DNA from: Chitinophaga skermanii
GTDB taxonomy: Bacteria > Bacteroidota > Bacteroidia > Chitinophagales > Chitinophagaceae
DNA length: 64,000 nt
Assembly: GCF_003259335.1 (NCBI RefSeq)
Contig: NZ_QLLL01000006.1
Location: 496,001-560,000 of the forward strand
Direction of reading: 5' to 3'
A program made the position numbers and the translations under genes. The notes below the pieces were generated by a model that ran no database searches, was not told the DNA's origin, and saw only the letters and a program-made list of their open reading frames with translations. Shown in pieces: positions 1-9,459 of the stretch (position 1 is the stretch's first letter; every line of letters begins with the position of its first letter).

Positions 1-1213
1 TCAAACCTTTATGATCGCGCAAGATGTTGATGGTGTTTTGTACCGTGTTCGGTCCATTTCTATCCATCAATTCTTTCAATCGTTCAAACCTATATTCACT
101 CGCGCTTTCAGCGATTTGTTTTTGATTCGATTCTGTGCCTTTTAGGTCATCACTTTGGAAGTGGTTGGCACAAGTAATATAGTTTTGATTCGGCTCGTAG
201 ATTGCCAATGCACCGGGTGTTTTCTCAATAATAGCTGCGCGGTTATCGGCAGCGGAGCCAATTAAGAACGATTCCGATACGAACATGGTGCGTTTGTGTG
301 CAATAGCATATGCTTCTTTGATGTTGCCAGCGTATTGCAAGATTTCGCGGGCTACTAACGATACAGGGGTAGCTGCGCCAGTTGGGTAATCACTCTTCGC
401 GGCATTAATGGTAACGGTTAATCCTTGGTCGTTCATACCAGATACTACACCGGTAAAGCCGCCCCAAGTAACCATCATAAACTTATGTCCTTGCTTAGGT
501 TTGTAGAAAGCAATGATTTTATCTTCTGCGAACTTATCACCCACATAGAAATCAAAATTACGGCCAATGATAAGGCTGCTATCGGCGCTTTTATCGTTCC
601 AAGTACCAAATGAAGTACATCCTACTAATGCTAAGTTTTGCAAAGCGTGCCCAATATCATGTGCAGCATGGTAGTTCATGATACGCTCGTAGTTAGAGCC
701 GATATACGGGTAATTCGGCGAACCGGCGAATGATACACCGTATATTTCTTTACGGTATTCGTCGATCACATGTTCATCCAAATCGCGGTTGAAGAAGCCG
801 ATGAGGTATTTTAAGAATTTGAGATAGTTTTCGTTGGGAATCATTTTGCGGATTTGTTCCACGAAATGATCTTCTTGTCGTTTTACGAGTTCATCCGCGA
901 GGCGACCATAAATCACCCCTCTTTCAAAAGCATCGCCTTCTACATACATTTCGTACAGGCCGGAGTTACTTTTGCGTAACCAGTTATTGCCCATACGGTA
1001 TGTTTCGGGACCCATTTTCACCCGGTGTTGCTTTAAAATTGACCTATCGGCAATTTCAGGCGGGTCCATTTTCGCCACTTTCACTACGTAGCCAATAAAG
1101 CCCGCAATAATAATCAGCAGTACCAACAAGGTATACATGAATACCTTGAATAATCGGCGCCAAATGCTTTTCTTTTTCTTTCTCCCTGTTTGGATTCTTA
1201 CGCTCGTATACAT
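1..1213 (-). CDS. C45-family Ntn-hydrolase/acyltransferase, membrane-anchored (partial, 3' end off window)
   Basis: This is the N-terminal 404 codons of a protein whose C-terminus lies beyond the left edge. ATG at 1213 gives a basic N-terminus (RKKKK), one hydrophobic segment at about residues 20-45, then a globular part. The sequence LVGCTSFGTWN places a Cys at residue 199 in the context of the autocatalytic nucleophile of the peptidase C45 / acyl-CoA:6-aminopenicillanate acyltransferase family; the downstream text (NFDFYVGDKF, GMNDQGLTVTINA) also fits that Ntn fold. Family members process themselves to expose this Cys and then transfer or hydrolyse acyl amides or esters. It is the last gene visible in the pigment operon, 32 bp after the CrtI-like gene. 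I infer that it could join or trim acyl groups of the pigment in the envelope; the substrate is unknown. Confidence 0.8.
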   Translation of the reverse strand, partial: MYTSVRIQTGRKKKKSIWRRLFKVFMYTLLVLLIIIAGFIGYVVKVAKMDPPEIADRSILKQHRVKMGPETYRMGNNWLRKSNSGLYEMYVEGDAFERGVIYGRLADELVKRQEDHFVEQIRKMIPNENYLKFLKYLIGFFNRDLDEHVIDEYRKEIYGVSFAGSPNYPYIGSNYERIMNYHAAHDIGHALQNLALVGCTSFGTWNDKSADSSLIIGRNFDFYVGDKFAEDKIIAFYKPKQGHKFMMVTWGGFTGVVSGMNDQGLTVTINAAKSDYPTGAATPVSLVAREILQYAGNIKEAYAIAHKRTMFVSESFLIGSAADNRAAIIEKTPGALAIYEPNQNYITCANHFQSDDLKGTESNQKQIAESASEYRFERLKELMDRNGPNTVQNTINILRDHKGL

Positions 1214-1245
1214 TTTTATAAAATATCGCTCTCTGTAGGTTAAAA

Positions 1246-2751
1246 TTAGGCATTCCTAATTTCATCTACCAGGTAATCTATTCCCAGTAATTCGGCACAG
1301 GTAAGCACGGCTGTCATGCTTACGCCCAAAATACCGTGCAAGTTTAGGTTTTGCCCTGTAAGATACAAATTTGAAATCTTTGTGCGGGCAGGTATAAAGG
1401 TACGTAGCGGATCGTTACAATCCTTCACTACACCGTACATGGAACCATCGTAGGTACCGAGGTAATCGCGGTACGACAAGGGGGTGGCTACGTAATACGA
1501 TTGCACACTGTTGGCAAATCCCGGGAAGCGTTCATTTACCAAGGCAATAAGTTGTTCGGCTTTCTGGGTTTTAAAGGCCTCGTAAGTAGCCCCTCTTTCC
1601 GCCGGGTAATCTTCCGTATTAAACGTGTTGGCCCATGGTGCTACGTCTTCCGTACGCATGTAGGTCATAATTGTTACGCTTTCCGCGTGTGGCGCTTGCT
1701 TATCTTGATTGATGTACAAGGCATAGGTTTGTGGCCAATTATCGGCCGTATAATAAGCGCCGGCCGAAGCGTTGTCGCCCTGGTGACAATAGTAATTGTG
1801 ATTGATGTAAGGGAAGGTACCGGGTTTCACTACCGTATTTACAATGAAGCACGATAGCGAGTTTTCCAGTCCTAGTATACGGTTTTTATAAGCTGGGCGC
1901 ATATGATCGCCTTCCAGCATATTCAAAGTATTGGCGGGGTGAAGGTTAGAGATGTAGTGTTTAGCCGTAAAGGATTCACCATCTTTCGTGGTGATGGCTT
2001 TTACTTGCTCCTCCTCTACTTCGATTTTTGCGACTTCTTTGTATTTCAGCACTTCGCCGCCATTAGCTGTAATAGCGCGGGCGAGGTACTTAGCAATTTG
2101 GGAACCGCCGTTCGTGCACTTCCATGCACTTTCGATATAGCTGTTTTGCACGAGGGCATGTACATACAGCGGGGTTTTACCGGGCTGCCCTACGTATAGC
2201 ATATTATTGCCAAGGAGTACTTGCTTTAGTTTCTCGTTGGTGGTAATACTGTCGATGAAGGCGTACAGATCGATCCCAATCACGCTGTCTTTCTCACTTT
2301 TATCGCCGTTACGCAGGTTGTAGAGCGGGAACTTGGCGCATACTTCCTTTATTTTATTGATGTATGTACGCAAAGCGGGTTCTTCACCGGGAAAATCTGC
2401 TAAGAGTTGCTGCACAAAATTTTCGTGTCCTTGTGCTAAGCGGTATTCCTTTTCATCCCCATCAAAAACAATTTTATCGAAACAGTTTTCATCCAACTTG
2501 GTAATGGTAAGTTTATCCATAATGCCGGCGTATTGGAGAATTTGGTAGAGGTTTTGTCCTTTTTCCAAGCCACCGATATAATGTACGCCAGAATCGAATA
2601 CAACTTTATCCCTTGCAAAGGTTTGCAAGCAGCCACCGATTTGGCGATTTTTTTCTAGCACACACACTTTATAACCATTCTTGCTCAATATAGCACCGCA
2701 TATCAATCCGCCTAAACCGCTTCCGATAATGAGTACATCGTATTTATGCAT
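1246..2751 (-). CDS. CrtI-like NAD(P)/FAD-dependent oxidoreductase (phytoene-desaturase family)
   Basis: The protein has 501 residues and opens with a Rossmann dinucleotide site (DVLIIGSGLGGLICGAILS), the acidic ribose-binding residue (VLEKNRQIGG) and the QTF-x-F-DSG-x-HYIGG stretch typical of the CrtI/RetSat branch of flavoproteins. The C-terminus (NLYLTGQNLNLHGILGV) matches the second FAD-binding segment. Members desaturate, saturate or isomerise polyenes. Its start overlaps the stop of the upstream MMPL fusion gene by 8 nt, so the two are translationally coupled. I infer a redox or isomerase step on the polyene, not carotenoid synthesis, since no carotenoid genes are visible. Confidence 0.85.
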   Translation of the reverse strand: MHKYDVLIIGSGLGGLICGAILSKNGYKVCVLEKNRQIGGCLQTFARDKVVFDSGVHYIGGLEKGQNLYQILQYAGIMDKLTITKLDENCFDKIVFDGDEKEYRLAQGHENFVQQLLADFPGEEPALRTYINKIKEVCAKFPLYNLRNGDKSEKDSVIGIDLYAFIDSITTNEKLKQVLLGNNMLYVGQPGKTPLYVHALVQNSYIESAWKCTNGGSQIAKYLARAITANGGEVLKYKEVAKIEVEEEQVKAITTKDGESFTAKHYISNLHPANTLNMLEGDHMRPAYKNRILGLENSLSCFIVNTVVKPGTFPYINHNYYCHQGDNASAGAYYTADNWPQTYALYINQDKQAPHAESVTIMTYMRTEDVAPWANTFNTEDYPAERGATYEAFKTQKAEQLIALVNERFPGFANSVQSYYVATPLSYRDYLGTYDGSMYGVVKDCNDPLRTFIPARTKISNLYLTGQNLNLHGILGVSMTAVLTCAELLGIDYLVDEIRNA

Positions 2752-5700
2752 AATGTTGGATGGATGAATGTTTTATGACGAATATAATGTTCGAGGTAAA
2801 TTTACTGTTATCGATTTGCTCGCAGGTACCCCCCAGCTTTGCTACCAAGTTTTTGATATGCGAAGCCGACACGTAATGTAGGCCCGATTGGGTTTTATTA
2901 AAGCCAAGCACTTTCGTGGAGAAGAACTCTGTGAGTTTCGTCCCCTTATGTCGTCCTTCTAACTCCGCATCACCATCTCTTAAAATAATTACACCGTTTG
3001 GTGATAAATGCTGCAAACATTTGGCCAGTAATGTTTCCTGGTCTTCCGGCGATAAGTAGTGCAACACATCGGCAATCACGAAGCAATCGTATTCTTCAAA
3101 TGGGTGATCGATGATGTTGGCGTGAATGAAGTTGATTTTATCGTCGCGTAGGTAACAGTTAGCTGCCGTGGCAATCTTCTCTTCGTCGTAGTCTATGCCT
3201 GTTACAATGCGGTCGTTACTTAAGAACCGCAACATATAGCTCATAAAACCATAGCCACAACCAATGTCCATAATACGCCCTTTCTTCGGCACGAGATTAT
3301 TGAACAAGGTGTAATTGTCTTCCAACCTGGTTTTTACCCGCATGTACCACTCTAACACGGGACCTTTGTAGAGATAGTTATAAATGAGCTGTTCGCGGTA
3401 ATAGGCGGGCACTTCCGTTTCTTCCGCTACTTTTTGGTATTCCGCTTTGAAGTATTTACTGATAGATTTGGTGCGCGCACTATAGGTTTCGCCCCAAGTT
3501 GTGTCTGTTGGTGTAATACGTGGCAGATACTTTTCTGTTACGGTTCCATCTTTTAGTAGGAAATCGTTTTTACTCATTGTGTACGCTGTACCGTGGATGA
3601 TAACAGGTAATATATCGAGTTGTAATTGTTCGGCGAGGTAAAAGGCACCTTTATGGAAACGACCGATAGCTGTAGTTTCGGAGCGTGTTCCTTCCGGATA
3701 AATAACAATTGAAAAACCTTGTTCTACCTTCTTACGCAACATATCAACAGCTCCTTCGGCACCATCGGCAACGGGGTAATATTCTGCCATGCGTACCACT
3801 TTACCGAAAATAGGTGAGTTCCACACCCAATCGTTCGTTAATAAAATCAATTTCGGGTACATACCCGTCGACACTAATATATCTAAGAAAGATTGGTGGT
3901 TACTGATAATGATAGCAGGCTTTTTAAAGTCTTCGCCGGGTTCGTTGATAATGCGTTTTTTCACGTTGGTCATAATATGCAACGTAGACCAAGTGAAGCG
4001 CGACAGCCATACGTGGTAATAGTAGCGACCTTTCTCTTTGTTGAATGGGTTCAACTTCAATAGTACCCAACCAATCACCGTCATAATCATACTACCTACT
4101 GCGAAATATGTAAGCGAAAAAACTGACTTTGCCCAGCTCCAAAGCTTCCATGGTGCTTTCTTTTTCTTCACCCGGTTAGTAATCAGCCAGCTGAATAAAT
4201 AAGGTATTAGCACTTGGGAAGTCATTACAACACAACCAATCCCAATCATCGAAATCAACGCTATAGAGCGTAAAGAAGGATGTTGCGCGAATATCAATAC
4301 CCCTAATCCCAAAATGGTTGTAATAGCCGATAAAATAATCGACGATTTAAACGAGCTAACATGCTTGCCACCGGTTTTATATTCCTGTAGTAAGCCATCC
4401 ATGGTGAATATGCTGTAATCGTCGCCCAAACCGAAGATGAACGTCGATAAAATGATGTTAACAATGTTGAACTTAATCCCAAATAAGCCCATAATACCTA
4501 AGATCCAAATCCAGCTAATTACCATGGGGATAAAGGTGATAAGCGCTAATTCGATTCTACCGTATGATACTAGTAAGGCAATGAAAACAAGTAAAGAGGT
4601 CATCCAAGCAATGCTGTTAAACTCTTCTTGGATAACTTCTACAAGGCGGTTGGCCGTGTATTGTTTATCGAACACCACGGTGTTCGGCATTTTTTCAATG
4701 GCTGCGTATACCTTTTGCTTCTCCTTTGGATCCACTTTTAGGAGCGTAACGATAGAAGATTTATTCGGCTTTTCATTCACGAAATCATTCAAGAACCCGT
4801 TACGGAAAAGGTCGAATGTTTCGGGGTTCATTACTTGGAAATCTTTTTCCAACCATTGATCGAAGTTGTTGAAAGCAGCGGGTTTAAAGCCGTAAGCATT
4901 CCCTTCTGCGCGTACTGCTTGCATTAGTTGGGCTTTCTTTTCTGCTGTCCAGTATGCATTCCAACGAGCAATACGTTTTGTTTGTTCTTCCTTCGATAAC
5001 AATAAAGCGCCTACACCCGATGATGTTTTTACATACCCTTTAGCGGTTAACTCGTTTACAACCGGCGCCATTTGTTCGCGCGCTTGCAAGGCAGCATCGA
5101 GCGTGTTACCGTTCGACATCACGTAAATGGAGGTAGCTGTGTAAGCGTTGATTTTATTGAGTAGCGCTTCGGATTGTTGCAACTTTGGCGTCATGAAATT
5201 CATGCGCATCATATCGCTTTCGAAGGATACATTTCTTGCTGTGAAGAAGAAGATAATCGTTAGCACAAAAATGCTGCGGATGATCCACTTGTTTTTTTCC
5301 GGTCGATAGTTGGAGAGCCTATCGAGCCAATTTTCTTTATGGTTATTCGCTACTACGGGTTGTGGTTGCTTACCCAACACGATAAAATGCGGTAGAATAA
5401 TCAAGGAGAATAGCGCCGCACCAATTAAACTGAAAGCAGCAAAGAAGCCCACATCTTTCAGCATGGGCGATTTCACGAATTGTAAGCAAAGGAAACCACC
5501 TACCGTGGTGAAGCTACCTACCGTCATAGGAGTAGCCAAATCCTTTATTACCAAACGAATATCGGGCAAATGCCTGTAGTGATTGAATACGTGCAAAGAA
5601 TAATTCACGGCAATACCCAATACTACGCAACCTGCACCCATGGCAATAATAGAAATACTGCCTTTAAGTAAGAACACCACGGCCAAGGCAAATAATCCAC

Positions 5701-6616
5701 CGAATACTACAGGCGTCATAATTAACAACGGCGCGCGTTTCTTACGGAAGAACAAACCAATTAGCACCACTAACAACACCAGCGTAATACCTTGTGTTAG
5801 CATGGTATCTTGGCGTAATTGCTTGGCGTTACCAACCGATACGGCTGTTGCACCGAAATACGATGCTTGTACAGCAGGATGTGCTTGTTGTAAAGAGTCG
5901 ATCACCTGGTCGAGTTCGTTGAGAAACACCCCGTTCTTACCGGTTTCATTCGGTGGGAAGGTGGGTGTAACAAACATCATAAGATGTTGATGATCTTTGG
6001 TGATGATATAGTTATCGTAGATTTCAAAGTGATCGTCGTACTGGAGTTGTTGAAGTTTTTTCACACCTATCCAGGACATGCCTACAGGATCGACTTGAAT
6101 GATCTTTTTCATCACAACACCGGCTGGGGAAATCAGCATATTGTAGTCGTACTCCAACGAAGCTTTTAACCGGTCGGTGGTAATGAGGGAATCGATGGTG
6201 GAATAATCTTTCTCTTCCAAGAATACCGGCAGGTGCTGCTGGATGGCTTGCATAATATCGAGTAATGCGCCATCATCGGTTTGGGCTTGGAGTTTGGAGA
6301 TGTATGGTTTTAAGCTGCCTTCAGCGGCGGCGGCAAAGCTTCCGGCGAAGGAAGTAAGCGAATCGGGTTCGGCGGTTTGCGTGCTATCCTTTAAGGAAAG
6401 CGTTACTACGAGCTTGTCTGCGAACTTGGTGTTTTGTAAGAACTGTTGCAGTTGCTCTATCTTTTTATCCTTTGGTAAGATCTGGGTAATATCTTCTTCA
6501 AACTGCACCCGCGAAGCGAAGAAAGCAACAAACGCGAATGCCGCTACAGTAAATAGCCACAACAACCACTTGCGGTCGGCAAAAAAGTTATATATCGCAA
6601 TAAAAAAATTGCCCAT
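2744..6616 (-). CDS. Trifunctional MMPL/RND exporter - PlsC-type acyltransferase - SAM methyltransferase fusion
   Basis: A 1290-residue fusion. Residues ~1-850 form an RND/MMPL exporter: one N-terminal membrane helix, a periplasmic loop, a membrane block near 275-440, a second loop and a second block near 680-860. Residues ~890-1050 carry a lysophospholipid acyltransferase domain with the NHQSFLD motif (NHx4D, near residue 903) and PEGTRS (near 977). Residues ~1105-1260 carry a class I methyltransferase with the SAM loop MDIGCGYGF and GIDYDEEKI. Aryl-polyene clusters of Proteobacteria encode an MMPL exporter and acyltransferases as separate genes. The fusion suggests that lipid attachment, methylation and export of the pigment happen at one site in the inner membrane; that is inference. 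It overlaps the CrtI-like gene by 8 nt. Confidence 0.88.
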   Translation of the reverse strand: MGNFFIAIYNFFADRKWLLWLFTVAAFAFVAFFASRVQFEEDITQILPKDKKIEQLQQFLQNTKFADKLVVTLSLKDSTQTAEPDSLTSFAGSFAAAAEGSLKPYISKLQAQTDDGALLDIMQAIQQHLPVFLEEKDYSTIDSLITTDRLKASLEYDYNMLISPAGVVMKKIIQVDPVGMSWIGVKKLQQLQYDDHFEIYDNYIITKDHQHLMMFVTPTFPPNETGKNGVFLNELDQVIDSLQQAHPAVQASYFGATAVSVGNAKQLRQDTMLTQGITLVLLVVLIGLFFRKKRAPLLIMTPVVFGGLFALAVVFLLKGSISIIAMGAGCVVLGIAVNYSLHVFNHYRHLPDIRLVIKDLATPMTVGSFTTVGGFLCLQFVKSPMLKDVGFFAAFSLIGAALFSLIILPHFIVLGKQPQPVVANNHKENWLDRLSNYRPEKNKWIIRSIFVLTIIFFFTARNVSFESDMMRMNFMTPKLQQSEALLNKINAYTATSIYVMSNGNTLDAALQAREQMAPVVNELTAKGYVKTSSGVGALLLSKEEQTKRIARWNAYWTAEKKAQLMQAVRAEGNAYGFKPAAFNNFDQWLEKDFQVMNPETFDLFRNGFLNDFVNEKPNKSSIVTLLKVDPKEKQKVYAAIEKMPNTVVFDKQYTANRLVEVIQEEFNSIAWMTSLLVFIALLVSYGRIELALITFIPMVISWIWILGIMGLFGIKFNIVNIILSTFIFGLGDDYSIFTMDGLLQEYKTGGKHVSSFKSSIILSAITTILGLGVLIFAQHPSLRSIALISMIGIGCVVMTSQVLIPYLFSWLITNRVKKKKAPWKLWSWAKSVFSLTYFAVGSMIMTVIGWVLLKLNPFNKEKGRYYYHVWLSRFTWSTLHIMTNVKKRIINEPGEDFKKPAIIISNHQSFLDILVSTGMYPKLILLTNDWVWNSPIFGKVVRMAEYYPVADGAEGAVDMLRKKVEQGFSIVIYPEGTRSETTAIGRFHKGAFYLAEQLQLDILPVIIHGTAYTMSKNDFLLKDGTVTEKYLPRITPTDTTWGETYSARTKSISKYFKAEYQKVAEETEVPAYYREQLIYNYLYKGPVLEWYMRVKTRLEDNYTLFNNLVPKKGRIMDIGCGYGFMSYMLRFLSNDRIVTGIDYDEEKIATAANCYLRDDKINFIHANIIDHPFEEYDCFVIADVLHYLSPEDQETLLAKCLQHLSPNGVIILRDGDAELEGRHKGTKLTEFFSTKVLGFNKTQSGLHYVSASHIKNLVAKLGGTCEQIDNSKFTSNIIFVIKHSSIQHYA

Positions 6617-6646
6617 AATAATTCTCGATACGATTTATACAAGCAG

Positions 6647-7843
6647 TTAGGCTACTTGTTTCTTTCTTCTAACTAAAGTCAATAATAAAAACGTTACCAT
6701 CCAAGCTACGATACCTGCTATAACAGCCAGCAATATAGCCCCGCTAAAATACTGTATACCGCCTTGCTTGATGGATTCTATGCTGATGCTTTTACTGAAA
6801 ATGGCGGCGGTGGCGTCTTCTTGCACAAACAGCCGGCCCATCAATAAACTACCATAAATTATAAAAGGAATCATCGGCGGAATGCTGATGTTGGCTGCTA
6901 CTACCACGAGCGCCCTATTCAATTTAAACAAAGATGCTAATGCGAACGCGATTAACATTTGGAAGCCCCACACGGGAAATATGCCCATGAATACCCCGAA
7001 TCCTATCGCTGCAGCTTTCTTCGGGTTCGACTCATTTACATTCCACAGCGTTTCCCTAAAAAAAGCACGCCGGTTTTCCCCTTTCAACATATAGCGGATA
7101 AAATCGCGTGGCTTAATGTATAAGAAAGCGATCGTTACCAACACGGTATTCAGCACGCTAATACGCGAAAAATCGCGGAACGGCCGGAAGTGAGATACGC
7201 GTTCGCCCGCAGGTGGATAATACACCTGTATAGGCGCCCAATCGATGGTAATACCTCGCCACGATGCCCGCACCAGTACTTCTATTTCGAATTCGTATTT
7301 CGTACAGATGTACCACGTTTTCTTCATCCGGTGCACGGGATACAAGCGGTAACCGCTTTGTGTATCGGGCGCCTTCTTACCGGTTTCGACATAAAACCAG
7401 AAATTCGAGAATTTATTGGCAAACGTGTTCTTACCGGGCATGTTCTCCTGCTGGAGGTTTCTTGCCCCGATTACTATCGCATCGCGGTTCTCGCTGATTT
7501 TTTGGAGGAAGATCGGCAAGTCGGACGCGAAATGTTGACCATCGGCATCCATGGTAATCACAAAGTCGTACCCTTGAGAGATGGCGTATTTAAAACCTTG
7601 TCGTAACGCCCAACCTTTCCCCCGGTTTGGCGCATAGCTTACGATTTGTAAGCCTGGGAAGCCTTGTAGTATTTCGTTGGTAGCATCGGTGGCGCCGTCG
7701 CTTACAACAATTACATGCGAGGTATATGCCAACGCCGATTCCACAACAGCCGCCAGTGTACCGGCGTTATTGTACGTAGGAATCAATACGCAGGCTTTGT
7801 GCGCTTCAAATTGCGGGTGATATGTTTCGTAGGTCGTTGTCAA
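6647..7843 (-). CDS. Family 2 glycosyltransferase fused to DUF2062 membrane domain
   Basis: The 398-residue protein starts with a GT2 domain (~15-235): CVLIPTYNNAGTL, the nucleotide-sugar region VVSDGATDATNEIL and a metal-binding DxD-like stretch (TMDADGQH). The C-terminal ~150 residues (FMGIFPVWGFQMLIAFALA onwards) match DUF2062, with about three hydrophobic segments and a basic end. GT2-DUF2062 proteins recur in aryl-polyene and flexirubin loci. The gene ends 30 bp before the exporter fusion and starts 12 bp after a dehydratase, consistent with one long operon. The sugar donor and acceptor cannot be read from the sequence. Confidence 0.85.
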   Translation of the reverse strand: MTTTYETYHPQFEAHKACVLIPTYNNAGTLAAVVESALAYTSHVIVVSDGATDATNEILQGFPGLQIVSYAPNRGKGWALRQGFKYAISQGYDFVITMDADGQHFASDLPIFLQKISENRDAIVIGARNLQQENMPGKNTFANKFSNFWFYVETGKKAPDTQSGYRLYPVHRMKKTWYICTKYEFEIEVLVRASWRGITIDWAPIQVYYPPAGERVSHFRPFRDFSRISVLNTVLVTIAFLYIKPRDFIRYMLKGENRRAFFRETLWNVNESNPKKAAAIGFGVFMGIFPVWGFQMLIAFALASLFKLNRALVVVAANISIPPMIPFIIYGSLLMGRLFVQEDATAAIFSKSISIESIKQGGIQYFSGAILLAVIAGIVAWMVTFLLLTLVRRKKQVA

Positions 7844-7855
7844 AGGGATGGAGAA

Positions 7856-8227
7856 TTATTGCTTATGGAAAGTACCTTGAAACTTCAAGAATACGGTGGC
7901 TTCGCTTTTGATCACGGCGTTTACTTTCACGCTGGCTTCAGTTGGGAAGCTGTATTGAAGGTCGACGTTCACATTGGGTTGTTGTGTAGGGTCGATCATG
8001 TTCAAGAACTTCATACTGCTAGCTTTGTCGAGCAATAGGTTTGCGTTTACAGCATTACCCAATAATTCGGTAATTGTTTGCATCATACATACGCCGGGCA
8101 CAACGGGTTGTTCGGGGAAGTGACCGCCGAAGATCGGGTGCGCAGCATTGATGGTGATCGCGTTGCTCACGTGGTTTTCGGCTAATTGGGTGGTATTGTC
8201 GACTGTATAAAAATTATTTGCTAACAT
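7856..8227 (-). CDS. Hotdog-fold 3-hydroxyacyl-ACP dehydratase (FabZ/ApeI-like)
   Basis: A 123-residue single hotdog domain. HPIFGGHFPEQPVVPGVCMMQ contains the GHFP...VxPGV signature of FabZ-type dehydratases, with the catalytic His. It would dehydrate beta-hydroxyacyl-ACP during polyene extension. A second hotdog protein in this cluster (18082-18510) lacks the equivalent His; the two may pair, as ApeI and ApeP do in Proteobacteria (analogy only). The start overlaps the upstream lipoprotein gene by 14 nt. Confidence 0.85.
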   Translation of the reverse strand: MLANNFYTVDNTTQLAENHVSNAITINAAHPIFGGHFPEQPVVPGVCMMQTITELLGNAVNANLLLDKASSMKFLNMIDPTQQPNVNVDLQYSFPTEASVKVNAVIKSEATVFLKFQGTFHKQ

Positions 8228-8849
8228 TTTCTTGTACGCGTTGAGATGAAATATTGAATTTGAATTTTTTATGTTGAATGAAGATCGAATCTGGCACGCC
8301 GTTCTTATAATCTTTCATCCAAATATCTACGACCGGCTTGCGTTTTGAACCGTTCTGCACTTTTTCGAGTGATTGGCAAGCGGTATCGGTAATATAATAA
8401 ATGCGGCCTTTTGTTAAGTTAAAGGCAGTGTATAGTTTGCCGTATCCTTCATATACTGTTGCAAAAGAAGGATTTTGTTGCATGAGAATCATGGAAAAAT
8501 CTTTCTGCAAGGTTTTGATAACGGCTTTCTTATCCATTTTCGGTATGATGTAGTACTTCGTAAAGCGGCCATCTTTAGAAAATTCGAAGTCGAAAAACTT
8601 GAATCCCATTTCGTTGGCAAACACAATGCGCATGCTGGAATCGGGCATTCGTTTATAGAATAGTAAGCCACTGAAGTGATTGTTTAATACATCTACTTGC
8701 GTATTATATAATGTTCTTTCGCCGAATTGTGGTTTGAATGCTTGAATACAAGCCGCATCCCTACCGGCAGCGGGTTTTAACGCGCGGTATTCAGAATGGC
8801 AACTGGTAAGGCCAAAACACAACAAACTAATTAACAGCAAATACTTCAT
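8214..8849 (-). CDS. Outer-membrane-type lipoprotein of the pigment cluster, unknown function
   Basis: The 211-residue product has a short signal peptide ending in the lipobox LTSC (Cys near residue 17), so it should be lipidated and reach the outer membrane. The mature part is mostly predicted beta strand (for example LLFYKRMPDSSMRIVFANE), without a catalytic motif I recognise. It overlaps the upstream LolA-like gene by 23 nt and the downstream dehydratase by 14 nt. Aryl-polyene loci also have a small lipoprotein next to the LolA-like gene, so a shared role in moving or anchoring pigment at the outer membrane is a fair inference. Confidence 0.75.
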   Translation of the reverse strand: MKYLLLISLLCFGLTSCHSEYRALKPAAGRDAACIQAFKPQFGERTLYNTQVDVLNNHFSGLLFYKRMPDSSMRIVFANEMGFKFFDFEFSKDGRFTKYYIIPKMDKKAVIKTLQKDFSMILMQQNPSFATVYEGYGKLYTAFNLTKGRIYYITDTACQSLEKVQNGSKRKPVVDIWMKDYKNGVPDSIFIQHKKFKFNISSQRVQENVSK

Positions 8850-9459
8850 CTGGAATGTTTACGTTCATTTCACGGTTTACGAAAGTCATGGTAACATCAT
8901 CACCACTCGTATCGTGCATAACAATCTTCACCACTGCATAATCCTTCTTATCCACCCACAAATCGATGGTTTTAAAATAGGTGCTAATATTCTTATCTGT
9001 TGGTGTTAATTCCACGTTGTAGTACTGTGCATTCTCTAACACCTTGCTTTTAAAATCGGCGCTATTCAATACATTTCCTTGCACGCAATCGGCCGTTATT
9101 TTACTCACCTTTTGGAAAATTTTGCTTTGGCTCGTGGAGATTTTGTTTTCCTTCTTACTGTCTTTCACCTTGATGTTTTTGCCATTAATAACCATCAAAT
9201 AGTAAGTAGGCGTTAAATACTCCATTTTCACCTTGTTATCTTTCTTGAACCAAAACTTGCCTTTGCTTACGATTTTATCGGAGAGCATTGTTAAGTTTTT
9301 CTCTTGCACGAAATCGCTTTTAATGGATTTAATGTTCTGAGAAGCCTTGCTGAACTGTTCATTAAAAGCAGCTGTATTGGCTACCGGTTTAAAATTTTGC
9401 GCGAAGGCATGCATAGTAAATAGCATACAAATCGCTGCAAAAGCAACTATTTTACGCAT
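8827..9459 (-). CDS. LolA-like periplasmic lipid/lipoprotein carrier
   Basis: A 210-residue protein with a Sec signal peptide (cut near AFA-QN, residue ~20) and the LolA-type pattern: IKSIKSDFVQEKNLTMLSDK, then SKGKFWFKKDNKVKMEYLTP, then TFKT-like and DWxD-like strands. LolA proteins form an open barrel that shields a lipid or acyl chain while it crosses the periplasm. Within this cluster it probably carries the acylated pigment and not general lipoproteins. It overlaps both neighbours (8 nt with the deacetylase, 23 nt with the lipoprotein). Confidence 0.82.
   Translation of the reverse strand: MRKIVAFAAICMLFTMHAFAQNFKPVANTAAFNEQFSKASQNIKSIKSDFVQEKNLTMLSDKIVSKGKFWFKKDNKVKMEYLTPTYYLMVINGKNIKVKDSKKENKISTSQSKIFQKVSKITADCVQGNVLNSADFKSKVLENAQYYNVELTPTDKNISTYFKTIDLWVDKKDYAVVKIVMHDTSGDDVTMTFVNREMNVNIPDEVFAVN

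Noticed and set aside
1056..1265. 69-codon minus-strand frame beginning MKLGMPNFNLQ
   Set aside because: It is a shadow of the C45 gene in another frame; the C45 frame has family motifs through the same DNA.
1246..2751. Carotenoid (zeaxanthin-type) biosynthesis
   Set aside because: Only a CrtI-family protein is present; no crtB, crtY or crtZ genes, while the surrounding genes are those of a flexirubin cluster.
4437..4859. 140-codon plus-strand frame inside the MMPL fusion
   Set aside because: Antisense shadow of membrane-helix codons; no homology-like motif and no promoter.
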